Source: Foliamicus sp963666765 (GTDB lineage: Bacteria; Pseudomonadota; Gammaproteobacteria; Steroidobacterales; Foliamicaceae). Taken from it: a DNA stretch of 64,000 bases. The position numbers and the translations under genes were made by a program. Positions within the stretch are counted from its first letter, which is position 1; each line of letters opens with the position of its first letter. This document shows positions 8,041 through 17,414 of this stretch, one piece after another. The stretch lies in the NCBI GenBank assembly GCA_963666765.1, contig OY762933.1, forward strand, positions 2,790,001 through 2,854,000. Reading direction: 5' to 3'. The notes under the pieces were generated by a model. That model worked only from the letters and a program-made list of their open reading frames with translations, was not told the origin of the DNA and did no database searches.

Positions 8041-9419
8041 TCGCCGGCAGCCTGTCCGAATGGGCGACCGCCATGGGCGGCAAGTTGCTCGGTCCCGACG
8101 GCCATTTCGAGGGCGTCAGCACCGACAGCCGGTCACAGGCGCGCGGCGCCCTTTTCTTCGCACTGCGCGGTGAGCGTTTCGACGGCGCGGACTTTCTGTC
8201 CGCGGCTGTTTCCGGCGGCGCTACCGGCGCGGTCCTGAGCCGACCGCTTCCCGAGGATGTTGCCCAGATCATCGTCAAGGACACTCGCGGCGCGCTGGCC
8301 GACTGCGCGCGAACCTGGCGGCAGCGGTTCGAAATCCCCGTCATCGGAGTGACCGGGAGCAACGGAAAGACCACCGTCAAGGAACTGACCGCCTCGATAT
8401 TGCGTGCCCAGTGGGGCAAGCAGGCAGTGCTTGCGTCGCGCCGCAGTTTCAACAATGAAATCGGCCTGCCGCTGACGCTGCTGGACCTCTCCGACACGCA
8501 CAATGCCGCCGTGCTGGAATTCGGCGCCAGCCGGCCCGGCGATATCGCAAGACTGGCGGAAATAGCGCAGCCGACGATAGGCGCGTTGCTGAACGCTTCG
8601 CCGGCGCACCTTGAGGGCCTGGGCGACATGGAAGACGTCGCCCGCGAAAAGGGCGCGCTGATGTCGTCCCTGGCGCCGGAAGGCGTGGGCGTGATTCCCG
8701 CCGGCACGCCGTTTTCCGATTACTGGCAGGACCTGCTGGGTCAGCGGACGGTCCTGAGGTTCGGCGGCGACGGCGACTATCGCGCCAGCAACGCCACGGG
8801 AATCAACAGTGGGATCAATTTCGAACTTCATTGCCCGGCCGGCGTGACTCCCGTACGGACCCGATTGATCGGGGCCCACAATGTTCGCAACGCACTGGCG
8901 GCCTGCGCGCTGGCCGCCGCTGCCGGCGGCGGCCTCGCCGCGATGGCCGCGGGCCTGGCGGCGCATGAGGGGGTTTCCGGGCGCCTGCAGGTCCATGAAG
9001 CAGGCGCGGGAGTGCGTCTTATCGATGACTCCTACAACGCCAATCCGGCTTCCATGTCGGCGGCCATCGGCGTGCTTGCGGGGCAGCAGGGCGAACGTTG
9101 GCTGGTGGTGGGCGACATGGGTGAATTGGGACAGGATTCGGCGCAATGGCATCGCCGCGTCGGCGAAGAGGCGTCGCGGGCCGGAGTGGAGCGGCTGTAC
9201 TGCGCCGGCGTACACAGCCGGGAGGCTGCGGAGGCCTTCGGTGCCGGTGCGCACTGGAGGTCAGGCGTGGACGGCCTGTGCCGGCTGCTGGCAGAAGATC
9301 TGAAGCCCGAAGTGATGGTATTGGTAAAGGGATCGCGTTTCATGGGAATGGAACGCGCAGTGGCCGTGCTCGGCGAGACGGCCGGAGCACTGGAAGGGGA
9401 GCACACGGAACATGGTTGA
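8037..9419 (+). CDS. murF: UDP-MurNAc-tripeptide:D-alanyl-D-alanine ligase MurF
   Basis: MurF adds the D-Ala-D-Ala made by Ddl, completing the UDP-MurNAc-pentapeptide. The frame is open into murE, but ATG 8037 in the ATGA overlap gives a 460-residue protein with a standard N-terminal domain (STDSRSQARGALFFAL), ATP site GVTGSNGKTTVKE near residue 104, EFGASRPGDI and the DDSYNANPASM motif of the C-terminal domain. Length is normal for the family. The stop lies eight bases inside mraY. Confidence 0.97.
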   Translation: MIAGSLSEWATAMGGKLLGPDGHFEGVSTDSRSQARGALFFALRGERFDGADFLSAAVSGGATGAVLSRPLPEDVAQIIVKDTRGALADCARTWRQRFEIPVIGVTGSNGKTTVKELTASILRAQWGKQAVLASRRSFNNEIGLPLTLLDLSDTHNAAVLEFGASRPGDIARLAEIAQPTIGALLNASPAHLEGLGDMEDVAREKGALMSSLAPEGVGVIPAGTPFSDYWQDLLGQRTVLRFGGDGDYRASNATGINSGINFELHCPAGVTPVRTRLIGAHNVRNALAACALAAAAGGGLAAMAAGLAAHEGVSGRLQVHEAGAGVRLIDDSYNANPASMSAAIGVLAGQQGERWLVVGDMGELGQDSAQWHRRVGEEASRAGVERLYCAGVHSREAAEAFGAGAHWRSGVDGLCRLLAEDLKPEVMVLVKGSRFMGMERAVAVLGETAGALEGEHTEHG

Positions 9420-10488
9420 GTACCTGGCGCTACAACTGACGGGCTGGTATTCCGGATTCGGCATATTCGAATACATCACGTTGCGGTCGGTCCTGGCTGC
9501 GCTTACCGGCCTTGTACTGTCGCTGGTGCTGGGGCCCCTGGTCATACGCCGCCTCAGGCTCAGCAGCGTGGAGCAGCCGGTGCGCAACGACGGGCCGCGT
9601 TCGCATTTTTCGAAAATCGGCACGCCCACGCTGGGCGGAGTTCCGATTCTGCTTGCGCTGCTTGTTTCGACGCTCCTTTGGGCCGACCTTGCAAACCAGT
9701 ATGTGTGGGTGGTAATGGGGAGCACGGTCTGTTTCGGTCTGATCGGCTTTGCCGACGACTATCGCAAGCTCGCCATGCGCACCTCCGCGGGACTGCCGTC
9801 CTGGCTCAAGTTCGTGCTGCAGTCGATTGCGGCGGTGCTGGTCCTGGCAGTGTTGAGCCAGGTCGGAGAGCCGCGTGATTCGGTCCTGATCCCCTACTTC
9901 AAGGACCTGTACCTGCCGCTGGGCGTCCTGTTTCCGTTATTCGCCTACATCGTGATCGTGGGCAGCAGTAACGCCGTGAACCTCACCGATGGGCTGGACG
10001 GACTGGCCATCATGCCGATTGCGATCGCCGCCGCGGCCCTCGGGTTGTTTTCCTGGGTAGCGGGCAACGCCATTTTTTCCGATTATCTGGGCGTTCCCCA
10101 TGTTGCGGGCGCCGGGGAACTGATGGTCATCTGCGCCGCCATGGGTGGCGCGGGGCTGGGCTTCCTGTGGTTCAACAGTTACCCCGCCCAGGTCTTCATG
10201 GGCGACGTCGGGGCCCTTGCCCTGGGCGCCGCTCTGGGCACGGTGGCGGTAATCGTCCGCCAGGAACTGGCCTGGGCAATCGTGGGTGGCATATTCGTCA
10301 TGGAGGCCGTGTCGGTGATGGTTCAGGTCGGCTCGTTCCGGCTCACCGGCAAACGGGTCTTGCGCATGGCTCCCATGCATCATCACTTCGAACTCAAGGG
10401 TTGGCCCGAACCGAAGATCATCGTGCGGTTCTGGATCGTCTCGGTAATCCTCGCGCTGGTGGCCGTGGCCAGCCTCAAGATCCGCTAG
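9412..10488 (+). CDS. mraY: Phospho-MurNAc-pentapeptide transferase MraY
   Basis: MraY transfers phospho-MurNAc-pentapeptide to undecaprenyl phosphate, making lipid I in the inner membrane. The 358-residue product has about ten hydrophobic helices and the family motifs GFADDYRKL (Asp pair), NLTDGLDGLA, GDVGALALGA and MHHHFELKGW, which form the Mg-binding active site. Start ATG 9412 overlaps murF by eight bases. There is a ten-base gap to murD. Confidence 0.97.
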   Translation: MVEYLALQLTGWYSGFGIFEYITLRSVLAALTGLVLSLVLGPLVIRRLRLSSVEQPVRNDGPRSHFSKIGTPTLGGVPILLALLVSTLLWADLANQYVWVVMGSTVCFGLIGFADDYRKLAMRTSAGLPSWLKFVLQSIAAVLVLAVLSQVGEPRDSVLIPYFKDLYLPLGVLFPLFAYIVIVGSSNAVNLTDGLDGLAIMPIAIAAAALGLFSWVAGNAIFSDYLGVPHVAGAGELMVICAAMGGAGLGFLWFNSYPAQVFMGDVGALALGAALGTVAVIVRQELAWAIVGGIFVMEAVSVMVQVGSFRLTGKRVLRMAPMHHHFELKGWPEPKIIVRFWIVSVILALVAVASLKIR

Positions 10489-10498
10489 GCGCCGATAT

Positions 10499-11821
10499 AT
10501 GGGCGATACGCTGGTATTCGGCATGGGCGCGACGGGAGCTTCCTGCGCCCGTTACTTCGCCCGCACCGGCCAGGGGGCGGTCTTTTGCGATACGCGGGCT
10601 CGGCCCCCGGCGGAGTCCGAGATACGCCGCGCCATGCCGGCGGCCGCCTGCCATGCAGGCGAAGGTCTGCGCGAGCTGCCCGGGCAGGTTGACAGGCTGC
10701 TGCTCTCGCCCGGGGCGCCCACCGACCACGACCTGGTTCGCCAGGCCCGCGAGCGGAACATGCCGGTCATCAGCGATCTGGATGTCTTCGCCGCCGCGAA
10801 TCGCGCCCGTCTTGCCGGGATCACCGGATCCAACGGCAAGAGTACCGTCGCCACCCTCCTGCTGGGCATGCTGCGCGAAGCGGGCCTGAGAGCCGGCGCC
10901 GGCGCCAACCTGGGGACGCCGGCCCTGGACCTTCTTGCCCAGCGGAATGAGGTGTGCGTGCTGGAGCTGTCAAGCTTCCAGTTGAAACGCTCGGCGCCGA
11001 TTGCCCTGGAGGCCGCGGTGATCCTGAACATCACGCCGGACCACCTGGACGCCCATGCCGGCCTTGAAGATTACGCTGCGGCCAAGGCGCGCATCTATTT
11101 CTCCTGCAAGCACGTGGTTGCGCCCGCGGATGAACCCGAGGTGCAGGCAATGGCGCCGGCCGCGCAATCCTGTTCAAGGCTGGACTATGGCGTCGGCAGA
11201 CCTGCGGCGGCGCGAGTCGGAATTGTCGGCCGCGGCCCGCAGGCGGAAATACGCTACGCCAGGACACGCCTGATGCGTGTAGGCGACAGCGCCATGCAAC
11301 ATGGTTTTCAATTGACCAATCTGCTCGCCGCGCTCGCCATGGGCAGGGTATTGGGGCTGACGCCGGCGGCCATGCGGCGGGCCGCCGGAAAATACCGGGG
11401 CTTGCCCCACCGGATGCAGCCCCTTGGCGAGTGGGCGGGCGTGCGCTGGATCAATGATTCCAAGGCCACCAACGCCGCCGCCGCGGCTGCCGCCGTGCGC
11501 AGCGTTCTCGATCCCCTGGTCCTGATTGCCGGTGGCGCCGGCAAGGGATTGTCCTATGAGGCGTTGCGTGACGCGCTGACGGGGCGCGATGTTCAGGTGA
11601 TCGCAATCGGCCAGGAAGCCGGAAGCATCGCCAGGGCGGTGGGTGCGCAATGCCCGGTCTCACGGAGCGACACGCTCGACGAGGCGGTGGCGGCCGCGCG
11701 GGAACTCGCCCGCCCGGGGTCGACCGTATTGCTGGCGCCTGCCTGCGCCAGCTTCGACATGTTCAGCAACTACCGGGAACGGGGGCGTGCCTTCGAGCGC
11801 GCCGTTCGCGCGATTCAATAG
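10499..11821 (+). CDS. murD: UDP-MurNAc-L-alanine:D-glutamate ligase MurD
   Basis: MurD adds D-glutamate to UDP-MurNAc-L-Ala. The 440-residue product has a Rossmann-like N-terminal domain (FGMGATGAS), ATP site GITGSNGKSTV near residue 107, the ELSSFQL motif, NITPDHLDAH with the carbamylated-lysine region, and WINDSKATN in the C-terminal domain. The reading frame and length are normal. A 13-base gap precedes ftsW. Confidence 0.96.
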   Translation: MGDTLVFGMGATGASCARYFARTGQGAVFCDTRARPPAESEIRRAMPAAACHAGEGLRELPGQVDRLLLSPGAPTDHDLVRQARERNMPVISDLDVFAAANRARLAGITGSNGKSTVATLLLGMLREAGLRAGAGANLGTPALDLLAQRNEVCVLELSSFQLKRSAPIALEAAVILNITPDHLDAHAGLEDYAAAKARIYFSCKHVVAPADEPEVQAMAPAAQSCSRLDYGVGRPAAARVGIVGRGPQAEIRYARTRLMRVGDSAMQHGFQLTNLLAALAMGRVLGLTPAAMRRAAGKYRGLPHRMQPLGEWAGVRWINDSKATNAAAAAAAVRSVLDPLVLIAGGAGKGLSYEALRDALTGRDVQVIAIGQEAGSIARAVGAQCPVSRSDTLDEAVAAARELARPGSTVLLAPACASFDMFSNYRERGRAFERAVRAIQ

Positions 11822-11834
11822 TGCCGTGCGCACC

Positions 11835-12995
11835 ATGAATTCCCGCTCGCCCGACGCCGTGGAAGCCCGCGTGGACGGATGGCTGCTGCTTTCCGCGGGG
11901 GCCCTGCTGACCGCCGGCTTCATCGCCCTGGCCAGCGCCTCACTGGAACTGGGCGCCCGCGACTACGGCAATCCCTTCTTCTTCCTGACGCGGCAGGGTG
12001 TCGCGGCCCTTATCGGCCTGTCCGGCGCCGTGCTGGCCTACCGGATTCCTTCCCGTTTCTGGGAGCGCCTGGGGGTTTTGCCGATGCTCCTGGCGATCGC
12101 GCTGCTCGTGCTTGTGCTGCTGCCGGGCATGGGCCGAGAAGTAAACGGCAGTACCCGCTGGCTGACCCTGGGCGCCTCGATATCGGTGCAGGTCAGCGAG
12201 CCTGTGCGGCTGATGGTCCTGATGTTCGTTGCCGGTTATGCCCACCGCCACGGGGCGGCGCTGCAGCGAGGCATGGGCGCCCTGCTGAAGCCGGTGGTCC
12301 TGGTCGCGATGGCGGCCGCCCTGTTGCTCGGGCAGCCCGACTTCGGTTACGCGGCGTTGATCATGGCCATGTCCGTTGGCGTGCTCTTTGTCGCCGGCGC
12401 CCGCTTCCGCGATGTGGGTGCGCTGGCGCTGGCGGGAGCGGCCGCGTTCGCGGCGCTTGCCTGGACTTCGCCGTACCGGCTCGCCCGCGTGAACTCCTTT
12501 CTGGATCCCTGGTCCGATCCGCTGAACAGTGGATGGCAACTGACCCAGTCGCTGATGGCCATCGGAACCGGACATCTGGCGGGCGCGGGACTGGGTGCGG
12601 GCGTGCAGAAACTCTTCTATCTTCCGGAGGCCCATACCGATTTCATATTCGCGGTGATCGCCGAGGAGGCGGGGTTGCTGGGAAGCCTGGCGCTGCTTGC
12701 GGTCTTCGCCCTGCTGGTGGCCCGGGTGCTCGCCGTGGCGCGTGCCTCCGCCCGGCGCAAGCGCATGTTCCAGGCCTATTTCGCGCTTGGTCTGGCCCTG
12801 TGCATCGGACTTCAGGTGCTGGTCAACCTGGGCGTGAACATGGGCGCATTGCCCACCAAGGGTCTTGCGCTGCCGCTGGTCAGCTACGGTCGGTCCAATC
12901 TCGTGATCACCCTGGTATCGCTGGGCATCCTGTTACGTATCGACCGCGAAAACGCGGCGCTGGAACCGGGCATGCCGTCGAAGAGCCGCCGATGA
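11835..12995 (+). CDS. ftsW: Septal peptidoglycan glycosyltransferase FtsW
   Basis: FtsW is the SEDS polymerase that extends glycan strands from lipid II at the septum, paired with FtsI. The 386-residue product has about ten membrane helices, the conserved NGSTRWLTLG segment and ALPTKGLALPLVSYG near the C-terminus. The usual GGS after VSYG reads GRSN here, a mild departure. ATG 11835 is chosen; GTG 11826 would add three residues. The frame is open back into murD but that part is a shadow. ATGA overlap with murG follows. Confidence 0.95.
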   Translation: MNSRSPDAVEARVDGWLLLSAGALLTAGFIALASASLELGARDYGNPFFFLTRQGVAALIGLSGAVLAYRIPSRFWERLGVLPMLLAIALLVLVLLPGMGREVNGSTRWLTLGASISVQVSEPVRLMVLMFVAGYAHRHGAALQRGMGALLKPVVLVAMAAALLLGQPDFGYAALIMAMSVGVLFVAGARFRDVGALALAGAAAFAALAWTSPYRLARVNSFLDPWSDPLNSGWQLTQSLMAIGTGHLAGAGLGAGVQKLFYLPEAHTDFIFAVIAEEAGLLGSLALLAVFALLVARVLAVARASARRKRMFQAYFALGLALCIGLQVLVNLGVNMGALPTKGLALPLVSYGRSNLVITLVSLGILLRIDRENAALEPGMPSKSRR

Positions 12996-14095
12996 ACGCA
13001 GCGGGGCTTCCGCCACGGGCTGCTGGACCCGTGATGATCATGGCCGGCGGCACCGGTGGGCACGTTTTCCCAGCGCTGGCTGTGGCCCAGGCCCTTTTGG
13101 AGCGTGGCGTGGACGTGGTGTGGCTGGGCAGCCGACGCGGGCTCGAGTCGCGCATCAAACCGCCGGCCGGCGTTGTGATGGAATGGCTGACTGTTTCGGG
13201 TTTGCGGGGACGCGGGTTGCTGGTCTGGCTGCTGGCGCCATTCAGCGTGGGCCGCGCGGTGCTTCAGGCCTTTTTCATTTTCCGGCGCGTCAGGCCCGGC
13301 GTGGCGCTCGGCATGGGCGGCTTCGTCTCGGCGCCTGGCGGCCTGGCGGCCTGGCTTGCCCGCGTGCCGCTGCTGATTCATGAGCAGAACGCCGTGGCCG
13401 GTTACGCCAACCGCCTGCTATCGCATTTCGCCTGCCGCATCCTGCTGGCCTTTCCGGGAGCATTGCCCGCCCGCAGGCCCTCCACCGAAACCGGAAACCC
13501 GGTTCGCCGGGAGCTGCTTCAGCTTGAGCCGCCCCAGGCCCGGTTCGCTGCGCGCTCCGGCCCGCTGCGCATCCTGGTTCTTGGAGGCAGCCAGGGCGCA
13601 CGGATTCTCAATCGGACGGCGCCCGAAGGCCTGGCGAGGCTGGAGGCCGAGTGCACCGTGCTCCACCAGGCCGGGAGTTCGGAAGTCCGCGAGGTCGAAT
13701 CCGCCTACCGGCGGCTGGGGGTCAAATCGAATGTCCGCGAATTCATCGTGGACATGGCGCAGGTCTATGCATGGGCGGACATCGCCGTATGCCGCGCGGG
13801 CGCGCTGACGCTGGCGGAACTGAGCGTGGTGGGACTGGGAGCCATCCTGGTGCCGTTCGCCCTGGCTGCCGACGATCACCAGGCCCGCAATGCGCAGTAC
13901 CTGGTGCGGCGCGGCGCGGCTTCACTGATCACGGAGCGGGACCTGTCCGCCGACGCTCTGGCCCAGGCTGTCGAGAAATTCGCCGCCAACCGAGCCAGTG
14001 CTCTGGCGCGCGCCCTGCGTGCCCACGAACTGGCTCGCCCGGGCGCTACCGAAGACGTGGTGGATGCGTGTCTCAAGGCGGGCGCGCGGGCATGA
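12992..14095 (+). CDS. murG: UDP-GlcNAc:lipid I N-acetylglucosaminyltransferase MurG
   Basis: MurG adds GlcNAc to lipid I on the inner face of the membrane, giving lipid II. The 367-residue GT-B protein has the N-terminal glycine-rich loop GGTGGHVFPALAVA near residue 20, HEQNAVAGYANR in the acceptor side, LVLGGSQGARILN (second glycine loop) and CRAGALTLAELSVVG that binds UDP-GlcNAc. The start ATG 12992 overlaps the ftsW stop and gives the expected length. Confidence 0.96.
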   Translation: MNAAGLPPRAAGPVMIMAGGTGGHVFPALAVAQALLERGVDVVWLGSRRGLESRIKPPAGVVMEWLTVSGLRGRGLLVWLLAPFSVGRAVLQAFFIFRRVRPGVALGMGGFVSAPGGLAAWLARVPLLIHEQNAVAGYANRLLSHFACRILLAFPGALPARRPSTETGNPVRRELLQLEPPQARFAARSGPLRILVLGGSQGARILNRTAPEGLARLEAECTVLHQAGSSEVREVESAYRRLGVKSNVREFIVDMAQVYAWADIAVCRAGALTLAELSVVGLGAILVPFALAADDHQARNAQYLVRRGAASLITERDLSADALAQAVEKFAANRASALARALRAHELARPGATEDVVDACLKAGARA

Positions 14096-15531
14096 GGAAG
14101 TTGCTGACCGAGCGGGTGCGCTGCATCCATTTCGTCGGAATAGGCGGCGCGGGCATGAGCGGGCTGGCCGAGGTGGTGGCCAGCCTTGGATACGAGGTGC
14201 AGGGCTCCGACCGGTTCGCGGGCCGGGCCACGCGGCACCTGGAGAGCCTGGGGGTCAAGGTGTTTTACGGCCATCGCGCCTCGCAGGTGGGCAACGCCGA
14301 CCTGGTGGTTCGTTCTTCCGCAATACCTTCGGACAATGTCGAGCTCAGGGCGGCCGTCGCCGCACGGTTGCCGGTGGTGGCGCGGGCCGACGTCCTGGCC
14401 GAACTGATGCGCAGGCGAGACGGCATTGCGGTCTCCGGCACGCACGGCAAGACGACCACGGCCCATCTGATCGTGGAGATGCTGGACTGCGCCGGCGAGG
14501 ACCCCACATACGTGGTCGGCGGGCAGGTGCGAAACGCCATGCGCAGCAAGCTGGGAGGGGGCTCCTGCCTGGTGGCCGAGGCCGACGAGAGCGATGCCTC
14601 CTTCCTGCACCTGCAGCCGGTCGTCGCGGTCGTCACCAACATCGACAACGATCATCTCGCTGCATACGGGGGCAACCTTGAAAGCCTCAGGCAGGCGTTC
14701 GTGGAATTCGCCCATAACCTGCCGTTTTACGGCCTGTTCCTGGCCTGCGCAGATGACCCGGGCGTGGCCGATATCCTGCCTAGGGTACAGCGGCGGATCC
14801 GCACCTACGGCTTTTCGCCGGATGCGGATTACCGGGGCATAAGGCTGCGCGGGGAGGGGCTCTGGTCGAGTATGGAGGTGGAACTGCCCGGCGGAGACCG
14901 CACGGTGCTGACCGTCAATCTTCCCGGCCGCCACAATGCCCTGAATGCGCTGGCGGTTGTGGCCCTTGGCGACGAGCTGGGCATCGACATGAAGTTTGTC
15001 CGCCAGGCGCTGGCGGAATGCCGCCCCTTGAGGCGCAGATTCGAATTGCTGGGCGATGTCGCCACAGGCGGCGGCCTGGTAACGCTGGTGGATGATTATG
15101 CTCACCACCCCCGCGAAGTCGCCGCTACCCTGCAGGCCGCCAGGGAGGCCTGGCCCGGACGCCGGGTGGTGGCGGCATTTCAGCCGCATCGCTATACCCG
15201 CACGCGCGATCTGCTGGACGACCTCGCCGCGGTCCTTTCGGGCGCCGACCGGGTCCTGGTAACGGAAGTGTATGCGGCGGGCGAGTCACCCATTGCCGGC
15301 GCCGACGGCAGGGCGATCTGCCGGGCAGTGCGTGCCCGGGGCGGCGCCGAACCCGTTTTCGTGCCTGACCTGAGGGGCCTTGCGGCCGCCCTGCGAAATA
15401 TCGTGGCCGACGGCGATGTGGTACTGACGCTGGGCGCCGGCGACATAGGAACCGAGGCCGCCAATCTGCCTGCGCGACTGCGCGGGCCGACGATCGCCGT
15501 GGGCAAGGCCGGCGGGCGAGGTTCCCCGTGA
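14092..15531 (+). CDS. murC: UDP-MurNAc:L-alanine ligase MurC
   Basis: MurC attaches L-alanine to UDP-MurNAc, the first step in building the stem peptide. The 479-residue product opens with the dinucleotide-like motif FVGIGGAGMSGLAEV, has ATP site VSGTHGKTTTAHL near residue 115, EADESDASFL, NIDNDHL and the C-terminal VDDYAHHPREV block. ATG 14092 sits in an ATGA overlap with murG; the last four bases overlap the GTG start of murB. Confidence 0.97.
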   Translation: MRKLLTERVRCIHFVGIGGAGMSGLAEVVASLGYEVQGSDRFAGRATRHLESLGVKVFYGHRASQVGNADLVVRSSAIPSDNVELRAAVAARLPVVARADVLAELMRRRDGIAVSGTHGKTTTAHLIVEMLDCAGEDPTYVVGGQVRNAMRSKLGGGSCLVAEADESDASFLHLQPVVAVVTNIDNDHLAAYGGNLESLRQAFVEFAHNLPFYGLFLACADDPGVADILPRVQRRIRTYGFSPDADYRGIRLRGEGLWSSMEVELPGGDRTVLTVNLPGRHNALNALAVVALGDELGIDMKFVRQALAECRPLRRRFELLGDVATGGGLVTLVDDYAHHPREVAATLQAAREAWPGRRVVAAFQPHRYTRTRDLLDDLAAVLSGADRVLVTEVYAAGESPIAGADGRAICRAVRARGGAEPVFVPDLRGLAAALRNIVADGDVVLTLGAGDIGTEAANLPARLRGPTIAVGKAGGRGSP

Positions 15532-16445
15532 GCGTTGCAGCGGCCCGCGAGCCCGACATGAAGCCTGACGCCGTGCGCGGGCGCCTCGCTTATGGCGAAC
15601 CCATGTCCCGGCACACCCACTGGCGGGTCGGCGGCCCGGCCCGGCTGTTTTTCGTGCCCGCCGACCGGTCCGACCTGGCGGAATTCCTGCGTGCTCTGGA
15701 TCCGGCTCTGCCGGTCTTCTTCGTGGGCATGGGCAGTAATCTGCTGGTGCGGGACGCGGGAATCGAAGGTGCGGTCGTGGCCCTGGGCCGGGCGTTTCGC
15801 GAAGTGACGCGGTCGGGACTCAGCGTCGAGGCCGGCGCAGGGCTCCCTTGCACGGCGCTGGCGAAGGCCTGCTCGTCGTGGGGATTGGGACCGGCCGATT
15901 TCTTTGCCGGAATACCGGGCACGGTGGGCGGGGCCCTGGCCATGAATGCCGGCGCCTTCGGTGGTGAAACCTGGGACAGCGTGCATTCGGTGGAAACTCT
16001 GGATCGCGGCGGCGTCGTGCACAGGCGGCCGCGCGGACAGTACCGCCCCGGATACCGGCAGCTTGACGGGCCGGCGGACGAATGCTTCCTGACGGCGCGC
16101 TTCGAGTTCGCAACCACCCCGCAGACGGGCCGGCTCCGTTCGCTGATGGCCGAGCGCCGCCGCCGTCAGCCGCTCAATCTGCCCAGCTGCGGCTCGGTGT
16201 TCCGCAATCCTCCCGGCGGTTTTGCCGGCGAGTTGATCGAGCGGGCGGGACTGAAGGGATTGCGGGAGGGCGCGGCGGAAGTCTCGACGAAACACGCCAA
16301 CTTCATCGTCAACCATGGCGGCGCCACGGCCGCCGAGATCGAGCGCCTGATTCTCAAGGTTCAGGCCAGGGTCAGGGCGGACTGCGGCGTGACCCTGCAA
16401 CCCGAGGTCCGGATCCTGGGCGGCGGTCCGGAAGCGGCGCCATGA
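15528..16445 (+). CDS. murB: UDP-N-acetylenolpyruvoylglucosamine reductase MurB
   Basis: MurB is the FAD enzyme that reduces the MurA product to UDP-MurNAc with NADPH. The 305-residue protein has the FAD-binding motifs RVGGPARLFF and VGMGSNLLVRDAG, GIPGTVGGALAMNAGAFG, and the proton-donor serine in SCGSVFRNP. Its size and the absence of the long insertion fit the shorter type II form rather than the Escherichia type I form. Start is GTG 15528, four bases inside murC. Confidence 0.96.
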   Translation: MSVAAAREPDMKPDAVRGRLAYGEPMSRHTHWRVGGPARLFFVPADRSDLAEFLRALDPALPVFFVGMGSNLLVRDAGIEGAVVALGRAFREVTRSGLSVEAGAGLPCTALAKACSSWGLGPADFFAGIPGTVGGALAMNAGAFGGETWDSVHSVETLDRGGVVHRRPRGQYRPGYRQLDGPADECFLTARFEFATTPQTGRLRSLMAERRRRQPLNLPSCGSVFRNPPGGFAGELIERAGLKGLREGAAEVSTKHANFIVNHGGATAAEIERLILKVQARVRADCGVTLQPEVRILGGGPEAAP

Positions 16446-17413
16446 GCGGGCCGCTGCGCCATGAGGTTGCCGGCGCGGCCGAGTTCGGCCGGGTTGCATT
16501 GCTGCTGGGCGGAGATTCGGCCGAACGGGAGATATCGGTCCTGACCGGAGAGGCGGTGCTTGGGGCCTTGCGGTCCCGGGGAGTAGACGTCGAGCCGGTG
16601 GACGCTTGCGGCGCGGAGCTTGTCGAGACCTTGCGGGGCGGCGGCTATGATCGCGTATTCAACGCCCTGCATGGCCCGGGAGGCGAAGACGGCGTGGTGG
16701 CCGGGCTGCTGGAAATACTGGGGTTGCCCTACACCGGCAGCAGCCAGTCGGCGCTGGCGCTTTCCATGGACAAGCATGTGAGCAAGCTGCTGTTCGTCCA
16801 TGCGGGCCTGCCCACGCCCGGCTGGCGCATGGTCAGCGATCTGCCGGAGGCCGAACGCACGGCCAACGACCTGGGCTTTCCGGTCGGAATGAAACCGAAC
16901 AGGCAGGGTTCCAGCATTGGTATTTCCCGGGTGGACGGACCCTCGGGCGTAGCCGCCGCCTTCCGCCTCGCGGCCCGCTACGACGAGAAGGTAATGGTTG
17001 AGACCTGGATCGAAGGGGCGGAATACACCGCCAGCATGCTGCAGGGAGAGATGCTGCCGGTAATACGCATTCTTCCGCCTGAGGGACAATTTTACGACTT
17101 TCACACCAAGTATGAGAGCGAGGAGACGCGCTATCTCTGTCCCAGCGGACTGGACCGCGGTCAGGAGGCGGAGATCAATCGGGTGGCCGAACTCGCGATC
17201 AGCGAACTCAATGTGAGCGGCTGGGCCCGCGTGGACCTGATGCGCGACCGCACCCGGGCGTACTCGGTGCTGGAAGTAAACACGGTGCCGGGCATGACTT
17301 CACACAGCCTGGTGCCGATGGCCGCGGCCAGGGCGGACATTCCCTTCGACGAGTTGTGCTGGCGGATTCTCGAGACCAGCTTCGACCGCGGCGGCGGCGC
17401 TGGCGGGCACTGA
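16442..17413 (+). CDS. ddl: D-alanine:D-alanine ligase Ddl
   Basis: Ddl joins two D-alanines for MurF. The 323-residue ATP-grasp protein has LLGGDSAEREISVLTG at the N-terminus, NALHGPGGEDG, the PNRQGSSIGIS loop over ATP, and the metal-binding end RVDLMRD...VLEVNTVPGMTSHSLVP. Start ATG 16442 overlaps the murB stop and gives the family length. One base separates it from ftsQ. Confidence 0.96.
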   Translation: MSGPLRHEVAGAAEFGRVALLLGGDSAEREISVLTGEAVLGALRSRGVDVEPVDACGAELVETLRGGGYDRVFNALHGPGGEDGVVAGLLEILGLPYTGSSQSALALSMDKHVSKLLFVHAGLPTPGWRMVSDLPEAERTANDLGFPVGMKPNRQGSSIGISRVDGPSGVAAAFRLAARYDEKVMVETWIEGAEYTASMLQGEMLPVIRILPPEGQFYDFHTKYESEETRYLCPSGLDRGQEAEINRVAELAISELNVSGWARVDLMRDRTRAYSVLEVNTVPGMTSHSLVPMAAARADIPFDELCWRILETSFDRGGGAGGH

Positions 17414-17414
17414 T